Source: Pseudomonas sp. KUIN-1
GTDB taxonomy: Bacteria > Pseudomonadota > Gammaproteobacteria > Pseudomonadales > Pseudomonadaceae
Length of the DNA stretch: 64,000 bases
Direction: 5' to 3'
Assembly: GCF_009176725.1 (NCBI RefSeq)
Contig: NZ_AP020337.1
Span: 5,215,501 to 5,279,500, forward strand
Part shown: piece by piece, positions 52,919 to 64,000 of the stretch
How positions within the stretch are numbered: the first letter of the stretch is position 1
Layout of the letters: each line of letters opens with the position of its first letter
Program-made: the position numbers and the translations under genes
Notes under the pieces: model-generated
Database searches by the model: none
What the model saw: only the letters and a program-made list of their open reading frames with translations
What the model was told of the DNA's origin: nothing

Positions 52919-53926
52919 CTAGAGATCCCCCGAATTTTTGTTTGGACCGTGGAAGAAGGTTGGAGGTATTGGTTGATGACCACGGAACGGTATGAATCTA
53001 CGGTCACCCAATGCGCGTTGAGCCGCTGCCATGCCTCGATCCCGGAGGGTGTTTGTTGAAGCCTCGGATACATCGTCTAATGCCTTCACGTCGCTGCTTT
53101 GCTGCGGCGTTACTTGATCATCAATTTTGAAATAGCAGTCGCCCAGAGATTGAGTAAGCATGTAGTCCACAGAAGACTCTTGGGCCGAGATAACCAGATC
53201 GAAAAGGCTCCCTCCCCACCCAATAACTCCTTGATCCAGATCCTTCCCTCCGCTAACTGTGGCACCCACAGTCATAGTTCCGATTGCGAGCACACGAACG
53301 CGAATATCTTGATTGGGAGCAAGAAAGGTACGAACTTCATGGAGTCCGAAAAGCCCAGGCGCATTTCCGACCAGTCCGCCGTCAACAAAAACTCCGCGGT
53401 CATTACGTACTGATGGGAAGTACACGGGAGCAGCGGAGGTAGCCAAGGCGACATCCACTAGGCTCATACGGTGATCGAGTTCGAAAGATGGGTGGTGGGG
53501 GGTTTTAAAAAATTGGCCACGCCCAGTGGTGTAGTTAACAGCCGGTATGAGAACCCGATGCTTCAGGTCGCCCATAGTGGTGGCGCCAAACCGCTGGTGA
53601 AGGACGGAGCGTAGGCCGCTGTTTGAATGCTTCGCACGCGTAAGGAATCCCAGTCGCCTACGCATGAAGTCCCGCGAACCGAATATCTGCTTACCTTGAT
53701 CTTCAAACAAGGATTTCAGTTCACTCGCAGGGATCTCACTCGCAAGCCCTAGAGCCAAAAGGCCCCCAGCTGAGGTGCCGCAGATCAGATCGAAGTGAGA
53801 GGCGATTGGGCGGCCAAGAACCTGCTCAAATTCTTTGAGGATCGTGGCGGTGTAAAGCGCCCGATACCCGCCACCAGACAAAGCAAGCACGTGATAAATT
53901 GGCAAATCTTTGCTGTCATCTGTCAT
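52919..53926 (-). CDS. capV: CapV, patatin-like phospholipase effector of CBASS
   Basis: 335-residue patatin-fold phospholipase. The Gly-rich oxyanion loop is LSGGGYRALY (residues 17-26), the nucleophile Ser52 lies in GTSAGG, and the dyad Asp182 is in VDGGLVGN. In DncV-type CBASS, cGAMP activates CapV to degrade the inner membrane and kill the infected cell. First gene of the operon capV-dncV-cap2-cap3 (-membrane protein). The operon promoter should lie in 53927-54100. No signal peptide. Confidence 0.92.
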   Translation of the reverse strand: MTDDSKDLPIYHVLALSGGGYRALYTATILKEFEQVLGRPIASHFDLICGTSAGGLLALGLASEIPASELKSLFEDQGKQIFGSRDFMRRRLGFLTRAKHSNSGLRSVLHQRFGATTMGDLKHRVLIPAVNYTTGRGQFFKTPHHPSFELDHRMSLVDVALATSAAPVYFPSVRNDRGVFVDGGLVGNAPGLFGLHEVRTFLAPNQDIRVRVLAIGTMTVGATVSGGKDLDQGVIGWGGSLFDLVISAQESSVDYMLTQSLGDCYFKIDDQVTPQQSSDVKALDDVSEASTNTLRDRGMAAAQRALGDRRFIPFRGHQPIPPTFFHGPNKNSGDL

Positions 53927-54129
53927 TTGGGCCCCTTACAGCTCTAACAACCGCACCGAACTAAAAAACACCACATATAGTGCAAAATCAAAAAAGCCAC
54001 CACTACATACGGTTATACAGGATTTCGGGAATGGATCCAAGTCGTCGTAGGAAGGTACTGAAGCCGATCCAAGGACCAACGATAGGCTCGATCAGGGCAT
54101 GTTCCCCCGTCGGAGTGGGCCGGTGACAG

Positions 54130-54252
54130 TGCGAAACGATGGTCTAGGCACCGGCCTAGATCATCGACAAGGGCATCCCAACCGAAGGGTTGCTGTCACA
54201 TGTGATCTTAGAAAAGCTTGCTGACGATTTACCGCCGTACCTTAGAAAATCC
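54130..54252 (+). mobile_element. relic of an IS66-family transposase
   Basis: In one frame the sequence reads CETMV-stop-APA-stop-IIDKGIPTEGLLSHVILEKLADDLP, which matches the IS66 TnpC pattern C-E-T-L-V-Q-A-P ... IDKG-P-T-GLL-HV---K-ADHLPLYRQ. Both stops are TAG where Gln is expected (CAG to TAG). Only about 40 codons survive; no inverted repeats or tnpB are seen. Confidence 0.65.
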
Positions 54253-54347
54253 TTGGTCGTGGTGACCCGATGATGGCCCGTTCGAAACTGACGCCAGTAT
54301 CCCTTCTCCGGACTGATATGCTTCGATCCAAGTCAACAACTCCTATG

Positions 54348-54387
54348 ACCAAAACACCAAAACACCAAAACACCAAAACACCAAAAC
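54348..54387 (+). repeat. octamer microsatellite ACCAAAAC x5
   Basis: Five exact tandem ACCAAAAC units (40 bp) lie 76 nt before the HNH-gene ATG (54463) and about 420 bp from capV. Repeats of this size change length by slippage. Confidence 0.9.
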
Positions 54388-54462
54388 AGTTTGGCATATC
54401 TCCTGATTACAGAACTTTCTAGAGAGACGCCGCAGCCCAAAATGCCTGCTAGGTAGTTGAAT

Positions 54463-55640
54463 ATGTCAAACACACGAGACAATTCTCGATCCGAACCAAA
54501 AGTGACTTGGCGTTGCGTGCCAGCTACATATGCAGCAAGTGCAAGTGCCCCACTGTTGGACCAAGCGATGAAGCTTCCAATGCAGTGACGATGATAGGAG
54601 TTGCAGCCCACATTTCTGCCGCTTCGGCTGGTCCTGGTGCGCGCCGCTACGACCCAAACATGACCTCTTTAGAGCGTTCGCACATCGATAACGGGATTTG
54701 GTTATGTGGAACGTGCAGTATTCTCATTGACCGAGATGAACAGCGTTTTTCGAGCAAATCTCTCTTGGATCTGAAGAGGCAGCACGAGGAATCCCGGCGC
54801 ATCCACAGAACCGGTGGCGCCGACGCAGATGACATTATTGCTGTTGGCCCCCTCCTCATAGCCTTGGGATCGGTCGTTAGATCCGGTCCAGAAGGAATAC
54901 AGGTCAGAATCTCCCATTTTTTACAGGGGACTATGCGAGACCTGTGGTCTTTGACCCAAGATTTTAGAAAATGGCCCAGAGAACGTCGTTACGTGCTCCT
55001 GAATGAGCTTGGTTATGGAGGACTGTTGGCTGAAGCACCGAGTATTGAGCGAACCAATCAAGGGTACGAGGTTCACTTCATCCTTGAAGCTGAAGTGCCA
55101 CGTAGGGATGCTAGCAAAATCAAAACACTTTGCGCAGACACATTGAAAAGGCTTGAAGGGCTTGAAGCTATAATCCCGATTTGTCAGGCCACATTGGGCA
55201 TGGCATGCGGGACGTGGTTCGCCGATCTTGATCGAGGTAGTGATGTATCTGACCTCTACTGGCGCTATCTAGGTTCGCCATGGTTCGCAGGTCTTGTCAC
55301 CATGGAAATGATCCGCCTTTCGTCCATCCCATCAAAGCCACTTCATGGCTCCGACGCCACGACGCCCATGGCCTGCGTTAATCGAATCAATCGCGTCGAA
55401 ATCCCCTCATTCGAACTCACCGATCATCGCTTACCTATTTCTGTGGATATCGAGCTAGAGGGAATTGGTAATTGGAACGGGACATTACTGGTATTCATCT
55501 CCAGTTCGGATGAGCTGCTCGCAGCCAGGGCCAACGCCGAAAGAGCGGGCAGCCGAATGGCACCCACCCAACATCGCAACGTCACCCCCCTAAAAATCAC
55601 AGATGAAAAACTCATAGCCCGGCTCAAAAACTGGACGTAA
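54463..55640 (+). pseudogene. HNH-domain defence-type gene with an apparent 1-bp deletion
   Basis: The main frame (54507-55640, 377 codons) begins LALRASYICSKCKCPTVGPSD, then VAAHISAAS, GARRYD and NGIWLCGTCSILIDRD: the HNH-like zinc domain found in defence-island proteins. The C-terminal 240 residues are unrecognised. The natural start is in another frame: ATG 54463 with AGGTAG upstream reads MSNTRDNSRSEPKVT, and joins the main frame if one T is added near 54506 (GTGACTTGG read as GTGACTTTGG). Either a real null mutation, a sequencing error, or TTG 54507 is used instead. Confidence 0.6.
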
Positions 55641-55672
55641 ACATCACGCACAATCGAGCGTGGATTAGCCGC

Positions 55673-56987
55673 TCAACCGGACAACATCGAGTTCAAAGCG
55701 ACTTGCCGCGAAAATGCTTTAGGGGGCAATGCAATAGCTTGCTTCAGCGCAGTCACATCGCCAACCAGAATTACCTGGACTTGAGCGCGTGTTAAGGCTG
55801 TACACACGAAGGTTCGGTCCAGTATGCGTGACTGGCGCACAGGAATGATAACGCGCTGAAATTGCGAGCCTTGACTCTTGTGGACCGTAATCGCGTAAGC
55901 GTGCTGCATAGCGTCTAAATCACTTTCCAAAACGTAGTGATGGATACCTTCGTAAACCGCACACCCTAGCGCAACGCGCATAATGGGATGATCGACAGTC
56001 CCAATGTTGACTTGAACGACGTCGTCGTAGACTTCGCTTAGCTGGCCAAGGCAACCATTTTGAAGATCTCGCTGCCAATCGTTTGCGGTATACAACAGCA
56101 GATCCCCGACACAAAATTCGGTGGACTCAATCTGTCCCGACTCTGCACTGAATGCCAATAGAGGCCGACCATGACTAGCGTAGCGGACGTGACAAGTCCT
56201 GTTGAGTGCGTCGACCCCAGCAAACCTACATGACCGTGTAGCACAAAGAATTTGCGTGCCTTCCCGCTTTTGCTCGTAGAGACGAAGTACCGTGGGTATG
56301 ATTTCAGCGTCAGAAGTAGGGAGAAGAATGACCTCACCGGCCTCATTCGAAGTGAAGTCTGGCCACCGCCCCTCTCGAATTGCCTGCGCTGCTGATGGCA
56401 TTTCGGATGCCTTTGACTGCCGCTTTACCTCAGTCAGTTGAGTCTGAGCGATCTCCGAATGACCACACAAGACATGCAAAACCAGCCCTGCTCCGATTGG
56501 AGGTAACTGATATGGATCACCAACAAGAAATAAGGTGGGTATCAGGCGGTAGCTTTCGGGCAGGCCGATAAAATGTCACAAGATCCAGCATTGAAGCTTC
56601 ATCAATAACAACTATGGGGTGCATCCCAATTTCTTTTGCTGAAACGCTGCTCAGAAAGCCAGCTATCGTAGTTGCACTTTCGGACGTCGCCTCAATCATG
56701 CGCGCGGTAGCTCGACCTGAAAGTGCCATCTGAAATCTTGGCCGCCCCAAGGTATCGAGCGCTCTGTAGAGAGCTTTCAGCACTGTTGTTTTCCCCACGC
56801 CCGCGCCACCAGTAATAATGCTGAAACGGTGCGCGAACGAGGTTCTGACGGCCTTCCGCTGAGCATCGTTCAGCGAGAAATCGTCGCGGCCTAGCCGATC
56901 ACGTTCTTCACTCTCAAACCTGCGAAGGTACATCATCAATGTCTGTAGGAAAAAGCTGTTGCTGAGATGATGTCGTTTGAAGGTCAA
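55673..56987 (-). pseudogene. truncated, frameshifted RecD-like helicase
   Basis: Two adjacent frames make one SF1B helicase remnant. The first (56987-56517) has Walker A GGAGVGKTT and Walker B IVVIDEASMLD; the second (through 55673) has LFLVGDPYQLPPIGAGL upstream of its annotated start, AYAITVHKSQGSQF and ALTRA. They rejoin if one base is removed from the T4/A4 run at 56570-56573. The N-terminal about 300 residues of a RecD2-like protein are missing at 57 kb, beside the ssb terminator, so the gene is cut at the island edge. Confidence 0.75.
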
Positions 56988-57013
56988 AATAATTTTACAC
57001 CTACAAAAACGAA

Positions 57014-57037
57014 GAAGCCCCCGATATACGGGGGCTC
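57014..57037. terminator. terminator of ssb, right island repeat
   Basis: AGCCCCCG (57016-57023) pairs with CGGGGGCT (57029-57036). The block differs from 47602-47625 at one loop base. It lies 37 nt past the ssb stop and directly beside the broken helicase gene. Confidence 0.8.
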
Positions 57038-57073
57038 CAGACCAACACTTTACAAAAAACTCTAAGGTATGCG

Positions 57074-57628
57074 CTAGAACGGAATATCATCATCAAAGCT
57101 ATCAAAGTCAGCAGCTGGCTGCGGCGCTTGTTGTTGCGGCGCTGGGCGCGAGTCGCGCTGTTGTGGCGGCTGCTGATTGTAGTTCTGCTGCGGCGCCGAC
57201 TGTTGTGGGCGCGACTGCTGTGGACGAGGCGCGGACTGGTTGTAGTTGCCACCGCCGCCCTGACCTTGTTGAGCGTCACCCTGTGGACGGCCGCCCAGCA
57301 GTTGCATGGTGCCCTGCATGTCGACGACGATTTCAGTGGTGTAGCGCTTGATGCCGTCTTTTTCCCACTCGCGGGTCTGCAGCTTGCCTTCGATGTAGAC
57401 CTGCGAACCCTTGCGCAGGTATTCGCCGGCGATTTCCGCGACCTTGCCGAACATCGAAACACGGTGCCATTCGGTTTTTTCTTTTTTCTCGCCGCTCTGC
57501 TTGTCAGTCCATTGTTCGCTGGTGGCCAGACTCAGGTTGGTCACGGCGTTACCGTTAGGCAAGTAGCGAACTTCGGGATCCTGGCCGCATGTACCGACCA
57601 ATATGACTTTGTTAACCCCACGGGCCAT
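57074..57628 (-). CDS. ssb: single-stranded DNA-binding protein
   Basis: 184-residue SSB. The OB-fold is residues 1-115 (ARGVNKVILVGTCGQDPEVRYLPNGNAVTNLSLATSE, WHRVSMFGKVAEIAGEYLRKGS); then a Gln/Gly/Pro-rich linker; the acidic tip is DDDIPF, which recruits partner proteins. It tetramerises on ssDNA during replication and repair. It follows the MFS gene by 9 nt (same strand), the usual Pseudomonas order next to uvrA. A terminator follows. Confidence 0.96.
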   Translation of the reverse strand: MARGVNKVILVGTCGQDPEVRYLPNGNAVTNLSLATSEQWTDKQSGEKKEKTEWHRVSMFGKVAEIAGEYLRKGSQVYIEGKLQTREWEKDGIKRYTTEIVVDMQGTMQLLGGRPQGDAQQGQGGGGNYNQSAPRPQQSRPQQSAPQQNYNQQPPQQRDSRPAPQQQAPQPAADFDSFDDDIPF

Positions 57629-57637
57629 AACGTTCTC

Positions 57638-59032
57638 CTAGGCTTCGCACGCTTCTGATGCTGGATTGACCAGCTTTTCGAGAGAGGCACGATCCAATAA
57701 TTTTGTGTCGAGTTTTATGTAGATGGCTGCCTCTTCCGCAACCACCACTGCATCTGTCACGCCTGCTACGGACATCAAACGCTCTGCCAGGCCTGCTTCA
57801 CGCTGCGCCTGCGGCGACAACGGCAGACGTAGGCTGGTCACGTAAGGCGGTTCTCGCATGGTCACTGCGAAGGCGAGCCAGACGGCGGCCATGGCTGCAC
57901 CACCCAGGAACACCACATCGAGCCCACCGTGCTGGAACAACCAGCCGCCCAGTATCCCACCTGCGGCCGATCCAAGAAACTGGCTGGTGGAATAAACTCC
58001 CATTGCCGTGCCTTTTCCGCCGGCCGGTGAAACCTTGCTGATCAACGACGGCAAGGATGCTTCCAGCAGGTTGAACGCGGTGAAGAATACCACTGTCCCG
58101 ATGACCAGTGCCCGCAACGTGTCCCCGTAGGCCCAGAAGAATAGCTCAGCCAGCATCAAAACTGTGACGGCGCCCAGCAGAACGCGCTTCATTTGACGTT
58201 TCTTCTCGCCATAGATGATGAACGGGATCATCGCGAAGAAGGAAACCAGCAAGGCGGTCAGGTAGACCCACCAGTGTTCTTCCTTGGGCAGACCGGCTTT
58301 TTCGACCAGCGCCAGTGGCAAGGCCACGAAGCTGGACATGAGCATCGCATGCAACACGAAGATACCCAAATCCAGGCGCAGCAGGTCCGGATGACGCAAC
58401 GTCGCCCCCAGCGCCTGTTTGGCGACGCCGGACTCGCGATGCATCAATGCCCCGCTGGCCTTGGGCACCACGTAGGCGACGATGAGAACGCCTATCAAGG
58501 CCATGCCGCCGGTGGCCAGGAACAATCCGGAAAGCCCGAAGATGCCGGTGATTACCGGGCCGACAACCATGGCGATGGCGAACGACAGACCAATGGTCAT
58601 GCCGATCATGGCCATGGCCTTGGTGCGGTGCTGTTCGCGGGTCAGGTCGGAGAGCAGCGCCATGACTGCCGCGGAAATGGCGCCAGCCCCCTGCAGGATG
58701 CGTCCGGCAATGATTCCCCAGATCGAATCCGCGTTCGCCGCCACCACGCTGCCGATCGCAAAGATGATCAGGCCGAAATAAATGACCGGTCGCCGGCCGA
58801 TACGGTCGGAAATGATCCCGAACGGTATCTGCAACACCGCCTGGGTCAGGCCGTAGGCGCCAATCGCCAGACCGATCAGTGCAGGGCTCGCGCCTGCCAG
58901 GTCCATGCCGTAGGTTGCCAGAACCGGCAAGACCATGAACATGCCAAGCATGCGGAACGCGAACACCAGGGCCAGACCGCCTGCTGCGCGGGTCTCGCCG
59001 CTACTCATACGCTCGCTGTGGGTATCGTGCAT
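57638..59032 (-). CDS. yajR: MFS transporter, YajR-type
   Basis: 464-residue major facilitator. Twelve TM segments fill residues 15-395, with motif A between TM2 and TM3 (GIISDRIGRRPVIYFG). A C-terminal soluble extension (about 400-464, LPLSPQAQREAGLAERLMSVAGVTDAVVVAEEAAIYIKLD) looks like the ferredoxin-like YAM domain of E. coli YajR. Substrate unknown; drug efflux is often assumed. It sits divergently from uvrA and just upstream of ssb (as PA4233). The alternative start at Met9 is possible. Confidence 0.85.
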   Translation of the reverse strand: MHDTHSERMSSGETRAAGGLALVFAFRMLGMFMVLPVLATYGMDLAGASPALIGLAIGAYGLTQAVLQIPFGIISDRIGRRPVIYFGLIIFAIGSVVAANADSIWGIIAGRILQGAGAISAAVMALLSDLTREQHRTKAMAMIGMTIGLSFAIAMVVGPVITGIFGLSGLFLATGGMALIGVLIVAYVVPKASGALMHRESGVAKQALGATLRHPDLLRLDLGIFVLHAMLMSSFVALPLALVEKAGLPKEEHWWVYLTALLVSFFAMIPFIIYGEKKRQMKRVLLGAVTVLMLAELFFWAYGDTLRALVIGTVVFFTAFNLLEASLPSLISKVSPAGGKGTAMGVYSTSQFLGSAAGGILGGWLFQHGGLDVVFLGGAAMAAVWLAFAVTMREPPYVTSLRLPLSPQAQREAGLAERLMSVAGVTDAVVVAEEAAIYIKLDTKLLDRASLEKLVNPASEACEA

Positions 59033-59161
59033 GGAATAACCTCGTGTGAACCGGCGGCGATTCTACCAGTCCCATCGTTGTACAGCACATACGCGACGCT
59101 TTGCCGCGTGATGGCTCGGAGCCGTATACTCCGTCGTTTATGCCCGCCAAGCGAGGCCGCA

Positions 59162-61996
<2,835 letters not shown>

Positions 61997-62040
61997 CGAG
62001 TGTGACGAAAACGGGTTCGGCGTCAGTCGAACCCGGATAC

Positions 62041-62079
62041 AAAAAAGCTCCTGTCACGCAAGTGCAGGAGCTTTTTTAT
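62041..62079. terminator. bidirectional terminator uvrA/ftnA
   Basis: AAAAAAGCTCCTG pairs with CAGGAGCTTTTTT around an 11-nt loop, between convergent genes. Confidence 0.9.
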
Positions 62080-62090
62080 GAGCGGTCGAA

Positions 62091-62555
62091 TCAGAACTGC
62101 GATTGCAGGTAGTTCTGCAGGCCGATGGACTTGATCAGCCCCATCTGCTGTTCGAGCCAGTAGGTATGGTCTTCTTCGGTATCAGCCAGCTGCACGCGCA
62201 GGATTTCGCGGGTCACGTAGTCGCTGTGCAGCTCACAGAGCTCGATACCCTTGCACAGAGCAGCACGTACCTTGTATTCGAGACGCAGATCGCTGGCGAG
62301 CATCTCAGGCACTGTGGTGCCGACGTCGAGGTCGTCCGGGCGCATGCGCGGCGTGCCTTCCAGCATCAGGATACGACGCATCAGCGCATCAGCGTGTTGC
62401 GCCTCTTCTTCCATCTCATGATTGATACGCTCGTAGAGCTTCGAAAAGCCCCAGTCTTCGTACATGCGTGAGTGAACGAAATATTGGTCACGAGCTGCCA
62501 GTTCGCCCGTGAGCAACGTGTTGAGATAATCGATTACTTCGGGGTGGCCTTGCAT
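62091..62555 (-). CDS. ftnA: FtnA-type ferritin (bacterioferritin-like, non-haem)
   Basis: 154-residue four-helix ferritin. Diiron ligands Glu18, Glu51 and His54 (TGELAARDQYF, EEEAQHAD) and the C-terminal Glu127/His130 region (TEEDHTYWLEQQ) are in place. Residue 52, haem-binding Met in bacterioferritins, is Ala, so the shell probably carries no haem: an FtnA, as in P. aeruginosa PA4235. It stores iron and limits Fenton chemistry; the catalase gene next to it fits oxidative-stress protection. CAGGAG precedes ATG 62555; 19 upstream in-frame residues are excluded. Confidence 0.92.
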   Translation of the reverse strand: MQGHPEVIDYLNTLLTGELAARDQYFVHSRMYEDWGFSKLYERINHEMEEEAQHADALMRRILMLEGTPRMRPDDLDVGTTVPEMLASDLRLEYKVRAALCKGIELCELHSDYVTREILRVQLADTEEDHTYWLEQQMGLIKSIGLQNYLQSQF

Positions 62556-62670
62556 CGCACCAGACTCCTGCTTCAAAGACGATAGTTTGAACCAAGCGCC
62601 GCGCGAGGTCACTTAGAAAAACGCAATAAACCGACGAAAAGTGGCGAAATTACGCCGTTAAGAAGCGAAA

Positions 62671-62692
62671 AACCGCCCAAATGAGGGCGGTT
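62671..62692 (-). terminator. terminator after katA
   Basis: AACCGCCC (62671-62678) pairs with GGGCGGTT (62685-62692), downstream of the catalase stop. Confidence 0.75.
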
Positions 62693-62709
62693 CTGTTTCT
62701 CACTTCGAC

Positions 62710-64000
62710 TCAGCCCAGTTTTACGTCCAATGCGCGGGCAATGCCTTCGCCGTAAGCAGGGTCCGCTTTGTAGAAATGCTGCAACTGACGTTGCACGACA
62801 TCACTGGAAACGCCTGCCATTGCGCCTGCAATATTGCCAATCAACAGGGCTTGCTGATCAGCGCTCATCAGGTTGAACAACTTGCCTGCCTGACTGTAGT
62901 AATCGTCGTCTACTCGATGATCATGACGATCTGCTGCACCGTTCAGAGACAGCGCAGGCTCCGCGTAGCGCGGATTCTCTTTCGGCGCATCCGAGTAGCT
63001 GTTCGGTTCATAGTTTGGCGTCGCACCGCCATTGGTGCCGAAGGCCATCGCCCCGTCACGCTGATAGCTGTGCACCGGACTCTTGGGCGCATTGATCGGC
63101 AACTGCTGGTGGTTGGTACCTACGCGATAGCGATGCGCATCAGCATAGGCAAATACGCGCCCTTGCAACATGCGGTCTGGCGAAAGGCCAACGCCTGGCA
63201 CCATGTTGCTTGGGCCAAACGCGGCCTGCTCGACTTCGGCAAAGTAGTTGAGCGGGTTGCGGTTCAACTCCAGCTCGCCCACCTCGATCAGCGGGTATTC
63301 TTTCTGCGACCAGGTCTTGGTCACGTCGAACGGGTTTTCATGATGATTCGCCGCCTGAGCTTCGGTCATCAACTGGATGCACACCTGCCACTTGGGGAAG
63401 TCGCCCTTCTCGATGGCAGTGAACAGATCGCGCTGAGCGTAATCAGGATCAGTACCGGCAATGCGCGCAGCCTCTGCGGGCGTCAGATTCTTGATCCCCT
63501 GGCGGGTCTTGTAATGCCACTTCACCCAATGACGCTCACCTGCAGCACTGATGAGGCTATAGGTGTGGCTGCCGAAGCCGTGCATGTGACGGTAGCCGTC
63601 CGGAATGCCACGATCGGAGAACAGAATAGTGACCTGGTGCAGCGCTTCAGGCGAGTGCGACCAGAAATCCCACATCATCTGAGGGCTCTTCAGATTGGTC
63701 TGCGGCAGGCGCTTCTGGGTGTGAATGAAATCAGGGAATTTCAGGGGGTCACGGATAAAGAACACCGGCGTGTTGTTACCGACGATGTCCCAGTTACCTT
63801 CCTCGGTGTAAAACTTGATCGCAAAGCCACGAGGGTCACGCTCGGTGTCAGCCGAACCACGCTCGCCGCCTACGGTGGAGAAGCGCAGGAAAATCGGCGT
63901 CTGCTTGCCAACCGTGTCGAACAGCCTGGCGCTGGTGTATTGGCTGATGTCGCGGGTCACGGTGAACGTACCATGAGCACCCGACCCCTTGGCGTGCACG
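62710..64000 (-). CDS. katA: KatA catalase, C-terminal part
   Basis: Monofunctional haem catalase, running off the right edge; about 429 residues are inside. Visible: the distal loop (HAKGSGAHGTFTVT, with the distal His cut at the edge), SAGERHWVKWHYKTRQGIKNL, and the proximal haem ligand region RVFAYADAHRYRVG with its Tyr. It decomposes H2O2. It lies next to ftnA as in P. aeruginosa. The downstream terminator and ftnA are about 100 nt away. Confidence 0.95.
   Translation of the reverse strand, partial: VHAKGSGAHGTFTVTRDISQYTSARLFDTVGKQTPIFLRFSTVGGERGSADTERDPRGFAIKFYTEEGNWDIVGNNTPVFFIRDPLKFPDFIHTQKRLPQTNLKSPQMMWDFWSHSPEALHQVTILFSDRGIPDGYRHMHGFGSHTYSLISAAGERHWVKWHYKTRQGIKNLTPAEAARIAGTDPDYAQRDLFTAIEKGDFPKWQVCIQLMTEAQAANHHENPFDVTKTWSQKEYPLIEVGELELNRNPLNYFAEVEQAAFGPSNMVPGVGLSPDRMLQGRVFAYADAHRYRVGTNHQQLPINAPKSPVHSYQRDGAMAFGTNGGATPNYEPNSYSDAPKENPRYAEPALSLNGAADRHDHRVDDDYYSQAGKLFNLMSADQQALLIGNIAGAMAGVSSDVVQRQLQHFYKADPAYGEGIARALDVKLG

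Larger units (their letters stand above)
53927..54462. other. divergent control region with relics
   Basis: Holds the capV promoter side, the IS66 relic (54130-54252) and the ACCAAAAC repeat (54348-54387). No intact gene is seen. Confidence 0.6.

Noticed and set aside
58193..59161. Long N-terminal extension of uvrA
   Set aside because: It lies antisense to yajR and has Gln/His-rich shadow composition. UvrA homologues begin at the GTG at 59162.
59073..59161. LexA box upstream of uvrA
   Set aside because: TTGTACAGCACATACG only loosely resembles CTGT-N8-ACAG; I could not find both half sites.

Overview
The window is bacterial chromosome from a Pseudomonas, most likely the P. syringae group. 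Three things point there. The gene orders ribD-nrdR-lipoprotein-methyltransferase-ybbN-Zur zinc operon-oprG-two sugar-nucleotide genes and ssb-yajR-uvrA-ftnA-katA match blocks I know from P. aeruginosa (PA4056-PA4069 and PA4232-PA4236). The REP sequences (GTAGGAGCGAACTTGTTCGCG type) are typical of P. syringae/P. fluorescens. The accessory content (histidine acid phytase, Tat-exported GH10 xylanase, two TonB systems) suits a plant-associated life. Strain-level identity is inference.

1-16.4 kb is mostly core: riboflavin synthesis and nrdR, a YbaY-type lipoprotein, a methyltransferase, the YbbN/CnoX holdase, a Zur-box zinc operon (4.5-7.7 kb), OprG/OmpW, an exact 108-bp x13 tandem array of REP pairs (8.6-10.07 kb), two sugar-nucleotide proteins, an MscS channel, an alpha/beta hydrolase and an FAH-family enzyme.

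16.5-47.5 kb is a nutrient-scavenging region. It holds (a) tonB-exbB-exbD-receptor system 1; (b) a complete deoxyribose locus (deoK-deoP-deoX, deoR, deoC) with two 16-bp operators very like the E. coli DeoR site; (c) a PhnD-like periplasmic protein beside a GGDEF-EAL protein; (d) tonB-exbB-exbD-receptor-phytase system 2 behind a textbook Pho box with a correctly spaced -10; (e) a divergent ROK repressor and an operon of a UgpBAEC-like importer, a glycerophosphodiesterase, an inositol-monophosphatase-like enzyme and a GH10 xylanase. A 19-bp motif (17/19 identical) sits before both the TonB system 1 operon and the Ugp-like operon, suggesting one ROK regulon that joins outer-membrane uptake, inner-membrane uptake and breakdown of a phosphodiester-type plant compound.

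47.6-57.0 kb is an eroded defence island between two near-identical terminators: a 43-residue ORF, a MITE-like element, a type II CBASS operon (capV, DncV-like cyclase, cap2, cap3) with an extra membrane-protein gene, an IS66 transposase relic, an octamer microsatellite, an HNH-domain gene with an apparent one-base deletion and a truncated, frameshifted RecD-like helicase. 57.0-64 kb returns to core DNA repair and oxidative-stress genes (ssb, yajR, uvrA, ftnA, katA).
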